Positions 32,300-45,138 of a stretch of DNA of 64,000 nucleotides are shown here, piece after piece. This stretch comes from Tillus elongatus. Lineage: Eukaryota > Arthropoda > Insecta > Coleoptera > Cleridae. Below the pieces are notes generated by a model, which was not told the DNA's origin, searched no databases, and saw only the letters and a list, made by a program, of their open reading frames with translations. How positions within the stretch are numbered: position 1 is the first letter of the stretch; each line of letters opens with the position of its first letter. The stretch lies in NCBI GenBank assembly GCA_964006375.1, contig OZ023264.1:11604225-11668224 (forward strand), read 5' to 3'. The position numbers were made by a program, and so were the translations under genes.

Positions 32300-34275
32300 C
32301 CGAGGAGGTACCACCACATACAACAAGGGGTCGGTGAAGTCCCAACGGACGTTTCCGGTTCTGGTGTATGAGTTGGTTTCCCTTATAAGCAAAAATGATG
32401 ATGGCTCCTCTTTGTAAAAAAGATTCCGGAGGTAAAATACCCCTCCATTCGGATCTCTGGGAGAAGGGTGTACAGGGGGTGCCAACATCAAGATTTAACA
32501 TAAACTTTTCGAATATATGTGGCCTAAATTCTAACCTGAACTCAGTCCACCATTTCCTCCAGGCTAACAGGCCCCAACTCATCTTCCTCACCGAAACCCA
32601 AATCAGTGCCAAAACAGCCACTAATCACCTTAATTTCCCGGGGTATGAGCTCCTTACTTCCTTTAAATTGCATGGAGGTGTGTGCGCATACGTCCGTAGC
32701 AATCTATCCTGCACCAGACTCCCCAATTTAGAAGCTGGAAGAAAAGATATACTATGGATAAGACTCTTTCTCAGGGCTGCAACTAAATTCATCTGTTGCA
32801 TTTACCGGTCACCTTCTGACAACAACTTTGTCCAGCTCTGTGACTACCTTTCTAAAAAAACCGACTGTCTGATTTCTGAATATCCTTCCTCCAAGGTCAC
32901 TGTTCTTGGTGACTTCAATGTCCATAATAAGGAATGGCTAGGATCTTCAAAAACCAATCCACAAGGGAGAGCAGCGAAGGCCTTTGCAGTCAGCAATTCT
33001 TTAGCCAATATGGTTCAGCAACCTACTCACTTTCCTTGCATCCCAACACACAGCTCAAATCCCTTGGATCTCCTTCTTACTACAAAACCTGAATGCTATA
33101 AGATATCAGTCACCGCCCCCTTGGTGGCTCAGACCACGGCATGGTCACTGCTTCCTGCGCAATGTAATCCGAGGTCACACAGTCATCACACACACGTATC
33201 GTTTGGCACTACAACTCCGCAAACTGGGACGAAATGCGGGATTACTTTTCCTTATTTCCATGGGCGTCTGTCTGCTTCTCTCATCCTGACCCCTGCGATA
33301 TCTCACAAAACGTCACCGAAATTATCCAAGCTGGCATGGAATTATTTATTCCACGTACACAGAAAACATCTGCAGCCACTCAAAAGCCCTGGTTCTCTAA
33401 ATCCTGTGACAAGGCCAGACTTGAAAAGGTCAAAGCTTACAAAAAGCTTCTACACAATCCCAGTCAAGAAAACTGTCAAGCATTTAACGACACAAAAAAC
33501 CGCTATGTCCGCAGTCTTTCTGAGGCAAAAAAACTCGTTCAATAACTACATCAAAAACAAAATCCTCTTAAGTTCCAACGGCGGCAAACCCTTCTGGACT
33601 CTTGCTAAATCTATTGGGAATAATTTCTGCAAGAGCAGGTTCCCATCTCTTGTCTCAGCGGATGAAATTGTTTCTACCGCCCTAGGCAAGGCTGAACTTT
33701 TTGCTTCGTTGTTCGCCGGCAATTCTACTCTCAACCCACCTCCAAATGTTCAACCTCCAATAGTCCCCAATGCCGCGCATAAAATGACGGATATTATTTT
33801 CAAAACTAAAAAGGTAACAAAGATGCTCTCTTAATACCAGGAAAGCCTCTGGCCTTGACGAGATCCCAGCAATTGTTTTCAAAAAATGCGCACCAGAACT
33901 TGCTCCTGTCCTGACACGTCTGTTTCAGATATCTTATAATAAAGGCATATTCCCTAGTAACTGGAAAACCCTCGAGTACAACCCATCCCCAAGAAAGGAT
34001 TAAAAGCGCTTCCTAGCAACTACAGGCCTTCTTCTCTTCTTTCAGTCGTCTCTAAAGTGATGGAAAAGTATATAAACACCGAATACCTAAAATTTCTTGA
34101 AAAACACAGTCCAATCCACGACAGGCAGTATGGATTCCGTCAGCGCAGATCGACTGCCGACCTCCTTTCCTTTGTCACCCATTCTTGGAACAAGTCTATG
34201 AAACTACACGGTGAATCGCAGATTCGCGCTCTAGACATACCAAAGCATTCGACCAGGTCTGACACGAAGCGCTGA
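32300..34275 (+). pseudogene. Jockey/CR1-type LINE: endonuclease and 5' half of RT
   Basis: The AP endonuclease comes first: 'RFNINFSNICGLNSNLNSV', 'QLIFLTETQIS' (Glu), 'ICCIYRSPSDNNFVQL', 'VTVLGDFNVHNKEWLGSS' (Asp/Asn). The 'GSDHGMVTASC' block (catalytic His) lies in a shifted frame near 33130. A linker follows ('YFSLFPWASVCFSHPDP', 'KPWFSKSCDKARL'), ending in a stop at 33543. RT starts near 33840 ('NTRKASGLDEIPAIVFKKC'), then 'DRQYGFRQRRSTADLLSFV', and stops at about 34275, before the catalytic Asp-Asp. The longest open stretch is 479 codons but crosses frames. A second fragment of the same family is at 52515-53055. Confidence 0.85.
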
Positions 34276-34289
34276 GGTGTCCCTACAGA

Positions 34290-35599
34290 GAGAAAAGAAT
34301 TTTGCTAGAAATATTTAAGTCCACATTACCACTATACAGTCTGCCATCTTGGGAAAATTTGCCGACAAATAGCAACAAAAACTGCGAATACGAGGAAATT
34401 TGAGGAAATCGAACGTTTCTCTATAGAATTTATCTTAGTTTTTTTATGCACCGGCTGCTTGAAATTGTATGTGTTTAGCATTATAGCAATAGATTTGTTT
34501 TGAAGGTTCTAATAGTGTTCACATGCATATAATAAATATTCAGTATCTTAATTATATTACTTGGACTAGAAGTATTGTTTTATTTCTTATTGTTTTGGGT
34601 AGGTAAATATCCCAGTGACATTTATTTGATGTATAATTGTTACTTCAGTTTGTGAGCAGCTGCTATAATAATAAATAAATCCAATTTTAAATATTATTTT
34701 CTACAAATACACTTTCTTATAGTGTCCCTCTTTTGAATATGATGTAATTGGACATGGAATTACTAAACACATAGGCCCTATCTACTGTAAAATCAAAACA
34801 AAAACAAGTTTTTGACGAACATAATGCATACATAAAATTATAATAGATTATTACATTGTTTTGTGCGAAGGTTGAAACATGTAAGTATAAGCATAGTGAC
34901 GGCAGAAATAAAAACTGTGAATTGTTAATCTCAAACTGGCAGCTTTGTAGATAAGACCTACTCATTTAGGACGGCAGCATTGGCATTACCGAAATTTTAT
35001 GTAAGACTTTTCTTGTGCACATTCTTATAATAAATATTCTTAATAATAACAAAAAACAGTAAAAATAATGTATCAGGAGATATTCGAGGAGAATTGATTT
35101 TCGCGACATTTGATCTTAGTAAATTGTTGCGAAGACGATTTTGCAATGAATTTTTGACACGATATTTATAAAACTAAAATAAATAAATGTTGAAGGGATT
35201 CACTTCACCAAGTTTTTTTTTTGAGGCTGGATATTTTTAAACCTGAAGTGACTGGACTTTAGTGAGTTGATTTATTTTATTATAATTGATACAACAAATA
35301 TAGTTGGAAAAATGATTTTGTCTCGAGTTAACGTTTGATCGATTATATAGACTGCGACAGAGTAAGCTCCTTTATGTAACTCACGCTGCACTTGGCATAT
35401 TCAAGGAAAGTCAGCCGTGATATAACCCCTTAAAACGAACACAATTTAATTATCACACCTACTGAACTCTATTGTGGCTGTTTCTTTCACTGCTATATAC
35501 ATACTTGCTGGAGTGTCGAGTGTTAACGTCTAACATGAATAATTTGTTTTTGATATTTTCTGTCAAAAAAAATTGAAGTGAAAAACTGTGAGCAGCTAA

Positions 35600-35600
<1 letters not shown>
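34290..35600. other. No recognised gene
   Basis: AT-rich with short frames; nothing recognisable on either strand. Confidence 0.4.
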
Positions 35601-35694
<94 letters not shown>

Positions 35695-35703
35695 TATATA
35701 TAT
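35601..35703. repeat. (TA)n array
   Basis: About 50 TA units with one A insertion near 35691. Flanks unassigned. Confidence 0.95.
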
Positions 35704-36050
35704 TACGGTATAAACATAATTGATGTGCTACTAAATGAATATAATGGCTTGTGTACCCAGTTGCAACAAAGTAAATTAAAAGTATTGTAATTATATTTGA
35801 TTCTTGAAGCTATTTTACCTCTCTGCGGTCACAGTGGTTTTACATGCAAAATTAAACTATGTTAACTAACAAAAAATGTCGAAATAATGGTTGTTTTGAA
35901 CAGTAAAGTGATTAATAATTATTCAAAAGGGGTGGTAAAATTGATCTGCCTATTTCTAATTATTCTACCCAGACGTATTCTCGGTGTTTAATTAAGTAGC
36001 AGTAATCTAGTTGTGAGGCAAGTGAAAAACGTACAATAAAGCCAGTATAT

Positions 36051-36135
36051 AAGAAAATCTAGTATAACAGAAAAAATCCAGTCTATTAGAAAAATCCAGC
36101 CTATTCGAAAAAATCCAGTCTATCCGTAAAAAACC
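36051..36135. repeat. Short tandem repeat, about 20 bp period
   Basis: Four degenerate copies of a unit like 'gaaaaaatccagtctatt'. No larger structure is evident. Confidence 0.75.
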
Positions 36136-36216
36136 TTTAAAGAAGAGTCAAAAACTAACATCGGAATGGCACGAATAAACAAAGTTCAGTCAAAGAGGTA
36201 TTATGTAAATTAAACT

Positions 36217-36221
<5 letters not shown>

Positions 36222-36288
<67 letters not shown>

Positions 36289-36307
36289 TATATATATATA
36301 TATATAT

Positions 36308-36360
<53 letters not shown>
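36222..36360. repeat. Interrupted (TA)n array with palindromic edges
   Basis: TA repeats interrupted by GGG at 36284-36286 and GG at 36309-36310. The array is bounded by 'accctata' on the left and 'tatagggta' on the right, so the whole tract is inverted-repeat-like. Confidence 0.9.
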
Positions 36361-36365
<5 letters not shown>

Positions 36366-36429
36366 TACTAAAGTGGTATATTGTACAACGTTACGGTATA
36401 AATATTTAACAAGAAACTTGACGAGATCC

Positions 36430-37470
36430 AGCAACTGCTGCAGGTAATTACAACACTATATTTTTCAAATTCTTTCATTCTTCGTGTTTTTAAATATGCC
36501 AATTTTTAAACTCGTTTTTTTCAAAATAACAAATTTGCAAGTAAGAATATAAGAAATATACTGATCAAGGTAAGGCTGAAAAGCTGATAACAACAGACAA
36601 TTGGGAAATATTTCAGTAAACATAAAATTTCAAGTTCTGTATCTAACAGGGAAGGAAATGGCATTGCAGAGAAAGAGATGGACAGATGTGAACACTTCAA
36701 TGAAACCAAATACATTTGATCGGAGTGAGTTACCGTGCAACACAAAGTTAAAAGTAATATATTTCAGTGTGAAATAATTGCTGAAGAGTAAATATAGTTA
36801 TTATATTGGTTTTAAATTATGGTTGTCATTATACCAGGTAAGTATTTACTAGTTTGACTAGTTACTATGAGCAGCATATCCCCGCATATATGTTCCATTT
36901 TGTGTATTTTCTGCTTCTTGTCCTGCAATGCACTTGCTTCAAGAAAATACCTTCACAATTACAATTACATTTAAAAATAATTAAATCTGTAAAACTGTAT
37001 TGATGCGTACTGTCCTCTTATATCTGATTAATAACCTTTTATGCTACACCTGCTATTATTGTTAAATTGTAACATATTTAAATATTTGTAGCTTGATAAT
37101 TTTATGTACTGTTATTTTTCAAATTAAAATGTTCTAGATCTTTAGTACTAAAATATACTTGTAAATAAATTAATTTTCAACACATATTTCTGTCTGATAT
37201 GGTTCGAATTTGGAATGATATGTTACCACCATTACTAACGTAATCAATGTTCAACTTCAAAGATTGGAAATTGTATTGTCGGAAAATATTTGAGCCAAAA
37301 AACTGGCCACAGAAACATAAAAATAAACGTAAACCCTTTCTGTCTACTAAACCATATGCTGTAATGATAATATTCCAGTTTTTGGAACAAAAAAGAAGAA
37401 CAACCACATTTCTGAATTTCATATTTCATAAGTCTTTTATAAAAGTTTTAAAACATTTTTTAGTTACTAT
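36430..37470. other. No recognised gene
   Basis: AT-rich sequence without recognisable coding or RNA features. Confidence 0.4.
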
Positions 37471-37894
37471 ACTGGGTGGTCCTACAGGAGGTCCCATGAT
37501 CGATTGCGGGAAAACTATCAATAGCAAAAACCTGCAAATTGGATATTACACTAAAGTCGTTGGGGGCCACAGGCTAAAAATATTTTCAAGATGGCGGCAC
37601 TCCCGGTTATACCGGAAGTATATGTCGATTCGCTTATTTTAAATGGAACAGCCTATAGTTTATTGCAGTTTCGGATTCTAAAATAAATTCTGAACATTTT
37701 TGTAAATAATGTTTTATACATATCATCAACCGTCCAGAAGATATTTAGATTTTAAGATAAAATTTGACATTTACCGCCAGTCATAAAGCTACCGATATTT
37801 TTATAATAAGAACATATTTCGTTACGATTTTTAGAATTTCTTGAAAGATATTTCACTTCATCTATTTCCACATCGAGACTAACGATAGCGTATA

Positions 37895-38449
37895 CAGAGT
37901 GTCCAAAAAAATTCTTGAAGTTTTCAACGAGATATTGCAAAAATCTCGCGATTTTCAAATTGGAACCCCTTTTTTTTATAAGACTGTCGTGTTAATCTCA
38001 AAGAATCACTGATTATTTGAGCTTAACACGATAGTTTCATAAAAAAGGGGGGTATACAGAGTGTCAAAAAAAATTCTTGAAGTTTTCAACGAGATATTGC
38101 AAAAATCTCGCGATTTTCAAATTGGAACCCCTTTTTTTTTATAAGACTGTCGTGTTAAGCTCAAAGAATCACTGATTATTTGAGCTTAACACGATAGTCT
38201 TATAAAAAAGGGGGGTTCCAATTTGAAAATCTCGAGATTTTTGCAATTTCTCATTGAAAACTTCAAGAATTTTTTTTTGACACTCTGTATACCCCCCTTT
38301 TTTATGAAACTATCGTGTTAAGCTCAAATAATCAGTGATTCTTTGAGATTAACACGATAGTCTTATAAAAAAAGGGGGTTCCAATTTGAAAATCGCGAGA
38401 TTTTTGCAATTTCTCATTGCAAATTTCAAGATTTTTTTTGGACACTCTG
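37895..38449. mobile_element. Middle palindromic TA-target element
   Basis: Begins CAGAGTGTCCAAAAAAATTC and ends with the inverse ('tttggacactctg'), flanked by TA at 37893-37894 and 38450-38451. It sits at the exact centre of the outer palindrome. Each arm holds an additional hairpin built on 'gtcgtgttaatctcaaag'. It is interrupted at its own centre ('ggggggta…tacccccc') by a third copy. Confidence 0.85.
38057..38287. mobile_element. Inner palindromic element, same family as the middle one
   Basis: 231 bp element with termini CAGAGTGTC…GACACTCTG, flanked by TA (38055-38056 and 38288-38289). It contains one internal hairpin ('gtcgtgttaagctcaaag' and inverse). It is a copy of the family that hosts it, inserted at the host's central TA. 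Confidence 0.85.
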
Positions 38450-39190
38450 TATACTCTATCGTTAGTCTCGATGTGGAAATAGATGAAGTGAAATATCTTT
38501 CAAGAAATTCTAAAAATCGTAACGAACCATGTTCTTATTATAAAAATATCGGTATCTTTATGACTGGCCGTAAATGTCAAATTTTATCTTAAAGTCTAAA
38601 TATCTTCTGGACGGTTGACGATAGGTATAAAACATTATTTACAAAAAGTATTCAAAATGTATTGTAGAATCCGAAACAGCAATAAAATATAGGATGTTCT
38701 ATTTAAAATAAGCGAATTGACATCTACTTCCGGTATAACCGGAGGTGCCGCCATCTTGAAAATATTTTTAACCTGTGGCCCCCCAACGACTTTAGTGCAA
38801 TATCCAATTTTCACGTTTTTCCTATTGATAGTTTTCGCTAAATCGATCGTGGGACCTCCCGGTGGACCACCCTGTATTGTTTTTAATTTTAAACAATTTC
38901 GTTCATATTAGACTCATACTACTTTTTCTAAATGTCGATTTAAAAATAGCAATTCAGCCTATTTCGAAAACTCATTTCTGCATTACTGGAATAATGATAC
39001 TGTTCTAATATTGTCAACAAATTAAATCGACTAGAGATGCCAACATTTACCACTTCGCTACAGGCTCTTAGAAGCATTAGAAACAGGCAACATTAATTGT
39101 GGAGATCACCTTTGAATCCTTGCGTTATTTTCAGCAATATCTTTCAACTACACTGACAGATACCTTATGTACCTGCCTGACAGCGCTCGA

Positions 39191-40561
39191 TCACCTGCCA
39201 GTGTCAATCTCTGTCAGATCTCTGCCCTTGGTTTCGGGTACACAACATACAACAAAACACAGACCACAGACAGATATAGCTGCGTATAACCAGAAAGCTC
39301 CATATAGACCTAGTAATTCCTGGAAATCTACGAAGGTCTTAACACCAACGAATGCACATAGATAACTGAAAGCTGTAGCAAAAGCGGTACCTAAACCGCG
39401 ATGTTCTAAAGAGAATAGTTCAGTGACCAGCAACCAAGAAATAGGGCTTATTCCTAACGAAAAGGCCACAGTGAACACTAGGGCACATAGCAGAGGGATC
39501 CAGTCTAAATTTGGAACGTTTTTTGGATGTGCGTCTTCGTAGTATGCGAAAGATCCAAAGGAAGCTAACGCTAATGACATCATTACACTAGAAGCTACTA
39601 AAAGCGGCAGCCTTCCAGCACTGTCTACCAGTAAACCTGAAAGTAACGATGAGAGAAGCTGCACGATACCAACCGCAACAGCTGCTCCGTGAGGATTTGT
39701 ACCTCCAAACGTTTCTTTAAATACACTGACAACATAAAAGTTAAAAGCATTAGCTCCTGAAAAGCGCTGAAAAAACATTAGGCCACATGCTATCATTGTC
39801 GGAGTTCTCAAGTTTCTGAGAATAAGCTTTGGATTTGGTGCTACTTGTCTTGTCAGCACGTGAGCTTGAAGAAGCGCTAGTTCTAATCTCAAGTCAGCGC
39901 TTTCGCCTCGAAGCCAACGCAGAGCCTCTTCCGCTTCGACATCTCTACCTCTCAGCACTAACCAACCTGGACTTTCTGGTACCCTCCACATGGCTATACA
40001 CATAGCTGCAGGTGCCAGAGAAATCAGACCAGCTAACTGTCTCCAGTCCAAGAAGGCTCCTGCTGCGAAGGCTACAAGAACCCCAGCATGCCCTGCTATC
40101 TTAAGTAAAGCACTTAACCCACCTCTGATACATGGCGCTGCTATTTCGCTGACGTACACCTGAGCTGCTAGCTGGACAATGGCCACCAGGAAGCCGCTAA
40201 GGAAGGCGGAGAGACACATGACTTCCACACTTACGGAAAATACTGTGAGGATCCAGCAGAGAGACAATGGTACACCAGCGATGAGGAGAGTGCGCCTTCT
40301 ACCCCAGCGTACTGCTGCACCTCCTAGTGGTGCTCCGAAGAGGGCTCCAAGCAGGGAGAGGCTGGCTAACCAGGATGCGGCTTGACCTGTAACGGGAAAG
40401 GCGTCGGCGTCTCGTTGCTGGAGGGAGGCAATGGCTGGAGAACTGTAGCCCTTGCCCAGTCCTGAGGCTAAAGGACCCAAGGATACTGCGAGGGAGGCGA
40501 GGACCTGCCCCAGGTACTCGGGTTTACGGGTAACAAGCAGCTGACCGCCGGGTCGAGACAC
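39191..40561 (-). CDS. MFS sugar transporter (Tret1-like), 3' exon
   Basis: This exon encodes 456 residues and a stop (39191-39193): almost an entire 12-helix major-facilitator sugar porter, predicted to move trehalose or other sugars across the plasma membrane. Signature blocks in order: 'GYSSPAIASLQ' (after helix 1), 'VRWGRRRTLLIAG' (loop 2-3 motif), 'VYVSEIAAPCIRGGLSAL' (helix 4-5), 'VPESPGWLVLRGR' (PESPR-type), 'FFQRFSGANAFNFYVV' (QQxSGxNA-type, helix 7), 'DSAGRLPLL', and 'VPETKGRDLTEID' (PETKG-type end). The exon begins at 40561 after a good acceptor (T-rich tract, CAG); the first codon GTG is in phase 0. Sequence upstream of 40561 in the same frame is intron. Only a short N-terminus is missing, in an exon not identified here. 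No frameshifts are seen. Substrate is inferred from family only. Confidence 0.92.
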   Translation of the reverse strand: MSRPGGQLLVTRKPEYLGQVLASLAVSLGPLASGLGKGYSSPAIASLQQRDADAFPVTGQAASWLASLSLLGALFGAPLGGAAVRWGRRRTLLIAGVPLSLCWILTVFSVSVEVMCLSAFLSGFLVAIVQLAAQVYVSEIAAPCIRGGLSALLKIAGHAGVLVAFAAGAFLDWRQLAGLISLAPAAMCIAMWRVPESPGWLVLRGRDVEAEEALRWLRGESADLRLELALLQAHVLTRQVAPNPKLILRNLRTPTMIACGLMFFQRFSGANAFNFYVVSVFKETFGGTNPHGAAVAVGIVQLLSSLLSGLLVDSAGRLPLLVASSVMMSLALASFGSFAYYEDAHPKNVPNLDWIPLLCALVFTVAFSLGISPISWLLVTELFSLEHRGLGTAFATAFSYLCAFVGVKTFVDFQELLGLYGAFWLYAAISVCGLCFVVCCVPETKGRDLTEIDTGR

Positions 40562-43370
40562 CTGAAAAAAAATATACAATAATGAAAAAAGCTTGGATAT
40601 ACCAAGGGTGTTATGGTAAACAGTAAATTCGGTAGAGATTATAATCATTGTAGTATAGTGTGATGTACCAATTTTCATCAAAATAGCTTTATTTTTAGTA
40701 GATTTTCTGAAAAAGAAATCTAAAACTTTCCCGGAAAGAGTGGCTTGATTACGTGGAAAAGAAATGTATCCAATCAATTTACACAAAGAATACATTTTCC
40801 AAGATATAAATATTCGCAAAAAAATTTTAGGCCAAAATTGTCAAGTCTTATAGGAATTCTTGCTTCAAAATTTTTTTGACGAAAAAAAGTTCTTACCAAA
40901 AGGGGGTCGCACTGTAATAAATTTGACAAACACTGGTCTAAGTGATTTATAAAAAAAATGTTCGGGACACAGCAAGTGAGTTATGGTAGTGAATTTTCAT
41001 AAGAATTATATAGTGATTTAGCCTTATATTTAAAGTTATAAAACATTACTTTATTTAATTAGGAACGCTAAAAAATAGGGTAAAAAAGGGCAAGCAAAAG
41101 CATGACCTCTAACGTAAATATTTATACACTAATTTCGATACAAAACTTAAACAAAACATTCATAAACAGGAAATATACTCAACGAAGAATAGACTAGAAA
41201 GCAGAACATAAAAAATCCCTATGGTTCATGCATTGAGGGTGATTGTATACATGCAGAAGGGGAAGAAAAACCCCCAGGATAAAGAGGGTTCCTACCCCCT
41301 CACACAAAAATACGGGGGGTTCTCCTTCCCCTTGTCCATGCATACAACTACCTTCAAAGCACAAAACACAAGAAAAGTTCTTGGGAGCAACCCCCAAGAA
41401 AGTTACTGGACTTCAGTGAATATGGGTGTTGTGCGGGGCAGACAGGGTTTAAAGGATGTATTGCTACAAAATGTAAAAAACGCATCTTTTTAAAGTCCTA
41501 AATGTTTTTTTTTTCCATTTCCCGCCCAGATTTTTTCCCCGCCCAGCACCCCTATTCGTTCTTGGTACCTTAACTTTCTTGGGAGTTGTTTGCAATAAAT
41601 TTGCTTTGTGATTTGTGCATCAAAGGGGGCTTATCAGCATATTTCCCGAAAAAACCTAAAAACCCTCCTTGTAGTAAACTAAATTTACCGAAATTACATT
41701 CCACGTTGTCGCCTATAATGTATTTTTCACATAATATCGAATACAGCAGTAAAGTAAATAAATTCACTTTCTGTTTCACTCCTTTTTTATTTTTATATTA
41801 CATATATAAGCACAAGATAAGTAAGCATAATAAAGGGGGCCCTTAATTAACATTGGGGCTTCACAAACCTAACAACAGGGAAGACATTTTAATCGTGTTA
41901 AGAGCCATACGTTTGATTTCATGTCACAGTGGTATCCTGATCATAAAAAAATACTTCTTACTGTATGCACACAAAAATTAGCAAAACATGTTTTTAAAAT
42001 TTAATAAAAAAAAACCAACGGTTTCACGACATTATTTTAAACAAACCAATATCAATACGTTTCGCGTCGATTTCGCAATTCGTGTATAAACCTAGCTTTT
42101 GTACTACACTGAAATCCAGTCGAACGCAAGCAGGCAGCTTGTAAATTAAGCTCGATAGGCTTGGACGGTTAACAAACGTAGGTATGTCTAATTTTAAGCG
42201 GGAGACTGTACCTGTTTCAGACATACAATATAAGAAATACAGAAATACACTTTAGAGTGCTATTTATTAAAAAATATTGACTAACTAACCTGCAAAATCA
42301 TCGATAATAAAAACTAAGGATTTAGTAACTCATCTATCAGCACCTTTCTCATGTTGTAAGCAAGTTTTGATACTTGCAAATAACATTGACGCTGGTGGCA
42401 CTAAATTTCGCCCAACGAACCTAATAAATATTGTCTTCCGCACGGAGACAAACTATAAAATATTCTGATACTGTTACTATTAGTACATAATGGATTAGTT
42501 ATTTCTTCCGGTTATATAATAACAATAATGTCTATGGGGTCCTGTTTTCGTGGCTCAATTAACAAACATTAAAAACCTAGTGTTAACACTGCTCTTAGAA
42601 CATGATTTACTGATATACTGATTTTCTATTTTACGCAAAATTGTATTGTATTAACTCGCAATTTTCATTTATGACCATCGTCCAATATTTATTTTCAATA
42701 CTTAATATTTATATCAATATTTTAAATAAGTCAGTTATAAACGCTACACAACAAGCGCAGGCGTTAAAGCGTAGAAATAATGCGATTGTCAAGCTTGCAA
42801 GCAACTTGCTGCTTTTAAAAACCAGCAGTATCATTTAACGTCAACCAGCTATCAGGCCGCTGGTAGTCGTATGCTAGCGCTTTTGGACGGAAACATTGTC
42901 CCGGTATTGAAACAGAAATGAGCCAGGGCTGACAATTGACAAAGTTGTTAGTTGGTTGTACACAGTCTCTATCTATAACATTTTGTGTTAACTAGAGCAG
43001 TTGTGACGACATATTACCCGGTTCCGCACCGAGATGGCGTCCCTGTCGTACATTTCACAATGTTATACGCTGACATCTTGCAATTATTGTAACTTCCATT
43101 GTTTAGATTTTTATCTACGATTTATTTAAATAGCATAGCAGTACATATATCGTCATCTGTCCTTGTCCAACATTGTAGATATTGCATTACAGAATTTGAA
43201 GTGATGTTGAGGATTATTTTAATATTTATTTCAAATATCTTTATTTTCCTTTCATCAAAAGACTGGAAAATTGATACACAACCACGTCTGTCCATGTTCT
43301 TTTAAGTTGAAATTTTCTTGTCAGTCACTTAAACAATTTGGGAGATATTGCGTTTTAAAAAATATATTTT
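40562..43370. other. Upstream intron/intergenic DNA with foldback repeats
   Basis: Starts as the intron preceding the transporter exon. A scrap at 40950-40990 matches the large dispersed repeat seen at 45-51 kb ('gggacacagcaagtgagtta'). 41215-41370 forms an inverted repeat ('gattgtatacatgcag' against 'catgcatacaacta'). Related sequence occurs at 41570-41620 and 56620-56720. No other coding exon is recognised. Confidence 0.5.
42905..43065 (+). repeat. Partial, diverged hammerhead repeat unit
   Basis: Shares 'gagccagggctgacaattg', 'ttgttagttggttgtacac' and 'cggttccgcaccgagatggc' with the 307 bp family, and 'ttcacaatgtta' with the copy at 190-460. The hammerhead section is absent. Confidence 0.65.
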
Positions 43371-43379
43371 AATTTTTTG

Positions 43380-43709
<330 letters not shown>

Positions 43710-43992
43710 AAAGTATATTAAGTCAGGGCTTCTGAGTTCAAATCAGGTTTGTCCTGGCCTGGATGTAACTGCCAGTTTAAAATGACAAGATGATTTGGAA
43801 ATTTGTGAGTTGGCCTGACCCAATCCTTAATTTTAATTATAGAATAGTATAATATATTAAGTAGGTACATTAATTTCAATATTAATGAACACAGTCCGTC
43901 TTTTTGACTAATAATAACTCTAAGCTCTCTGGATGTTAGAAACATTTTATATAATTTATTTTCTTAATTCTCCATACTTTGTCATTGGGGAT

Positions 43993-44471
43993 AGAGGTCT
44001 ACCGCTCAATGAATATCACTTAGTTTAGATACAACATTAGGGCCTCATGGATTCAGATTTAAATTACTCGAAACAAAACCTCGGCGGAGCCAGGTTGGGT
44101 TGTTCCCAGAGGCGACAAAATTGATGAGGTTTTTTATCGTACCGAATTTTGGTAGATTAATTTTGTCTAAGAATTACCAGCGACGCTATTATATTATGCG
44201 TTGGAATTCAGTGCTTTATCTGGCAAATTTATTGTATTATTAAATTATTTTATTTTGTTTCATATCTGACTGACAATTAAATCATCTAATCGAATTTTAA
44301 CTCACTTCCAATTATCGGAAGAATTAAAAATTTTGTACACTTATTCAATTTCGGTGACAATACAATATTATGGTACCATCAAATTTTTACAACCTCCTGA
44401 GACTCGAGCCTATAAAATTGTTTGTTTGCAATAAAATTTTCAGATTATCTTTATTTTGGGTTAACTAAAGC

Positions 44472-44568
<97 letters not shown>

Positions 44569-45043
44569 GTCTACCGCTCAATGAATATCACTTAGTTTAG
44601 ATACAACATTAGGGCCTCATGGATTCAGATTTAAATTACTCGAAACAAAACCTCGGCGGAGCCAGGTTGGGTTGTTCCCAGAGGCGACAAAATTGATGAG
44701 GTTTTTTATCGTACCGAATTTTGGTAGATTAATTTTGTCTAAGAATTACCAGCGACGCTATTATATTATGCGTTGGAATTCAGTGCTTTATCTGGCAAAT
44801 TTATTGTATTATTAAATTATTTTATTTTGTTTCATATCTGACTGACAATTAAATCATCTAATCGAATTTTAACTCACTTCCAATTATCGGAAGAATTAAA
44901 AATTTTGTACACTTATTCAATTTCGGTGACAATACAATATTATGGTACCATCAAATTTTTACAACCTCCTGAGACTCGAGCCTATAAAATTGTTTGTTTG
45001 CAATAAAATTTTCAGATTATCTTTATTTTGGGTTAACTAAAGC

Positions 45044-45131
<88 letters not shown>
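43993..45131. repeat. 572 bp direct tandem duplication including (TA)n
   Basis: 43993-44564 and 44565-45131 begin with 'agaggtctaccgctcaatga' and read identically by eye for about 480 bp up to 'aaagcctcat'. Each is followed by a (TA)n array (44475-44565 and 45047-45131). No divergence was noticed between copies apart from array length. No coding potential. Confidence 0.9.

Positions 45132-45138
<7 letters not shown>

Larger units (their letters stand above)
37472..38874. mobile_element. Outer palindromic TA-target element
   Basis: Left end CTGGGTGGTCCTACAGGAGG is inverted at the right end ('cctcccggtggaccaccctg'), with TA at 37470-37471 and 38875-38876. The arms are long inverted copies of about 420 bp, including 'tcttgaaaatattttt' near 38753 against its inverse near 37578. 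No coding capacity. Its centre of symmetry ('gatagcgta…tactctatc') is occupied by a second element. The right edge lies 315 bp from the transporter stop codon. Confidence 0.85.

Noticed and set aside
36051..36135. CRISPR-like short repeats
   Set aside because: Degenerate tandem repeats without unique spacers, in a eukaryotic genome.
40562..40819. Upstream extension of the transporter open frame (starting MRIFISWKM)
   Set aside because: It lies before a strong T-rich acceptor and has no transporter similarity; it is intron read-through.
42024..42224. Minus-strand frame starting MSETG followed by a CAG/GTACAG donor, considered as exon 1 of the sugar transporter
   Set aside because: Splicing there leaves phase 1, whereas the transporter exon at 40561 needs phase 0; joining would put the transporter out of frame.
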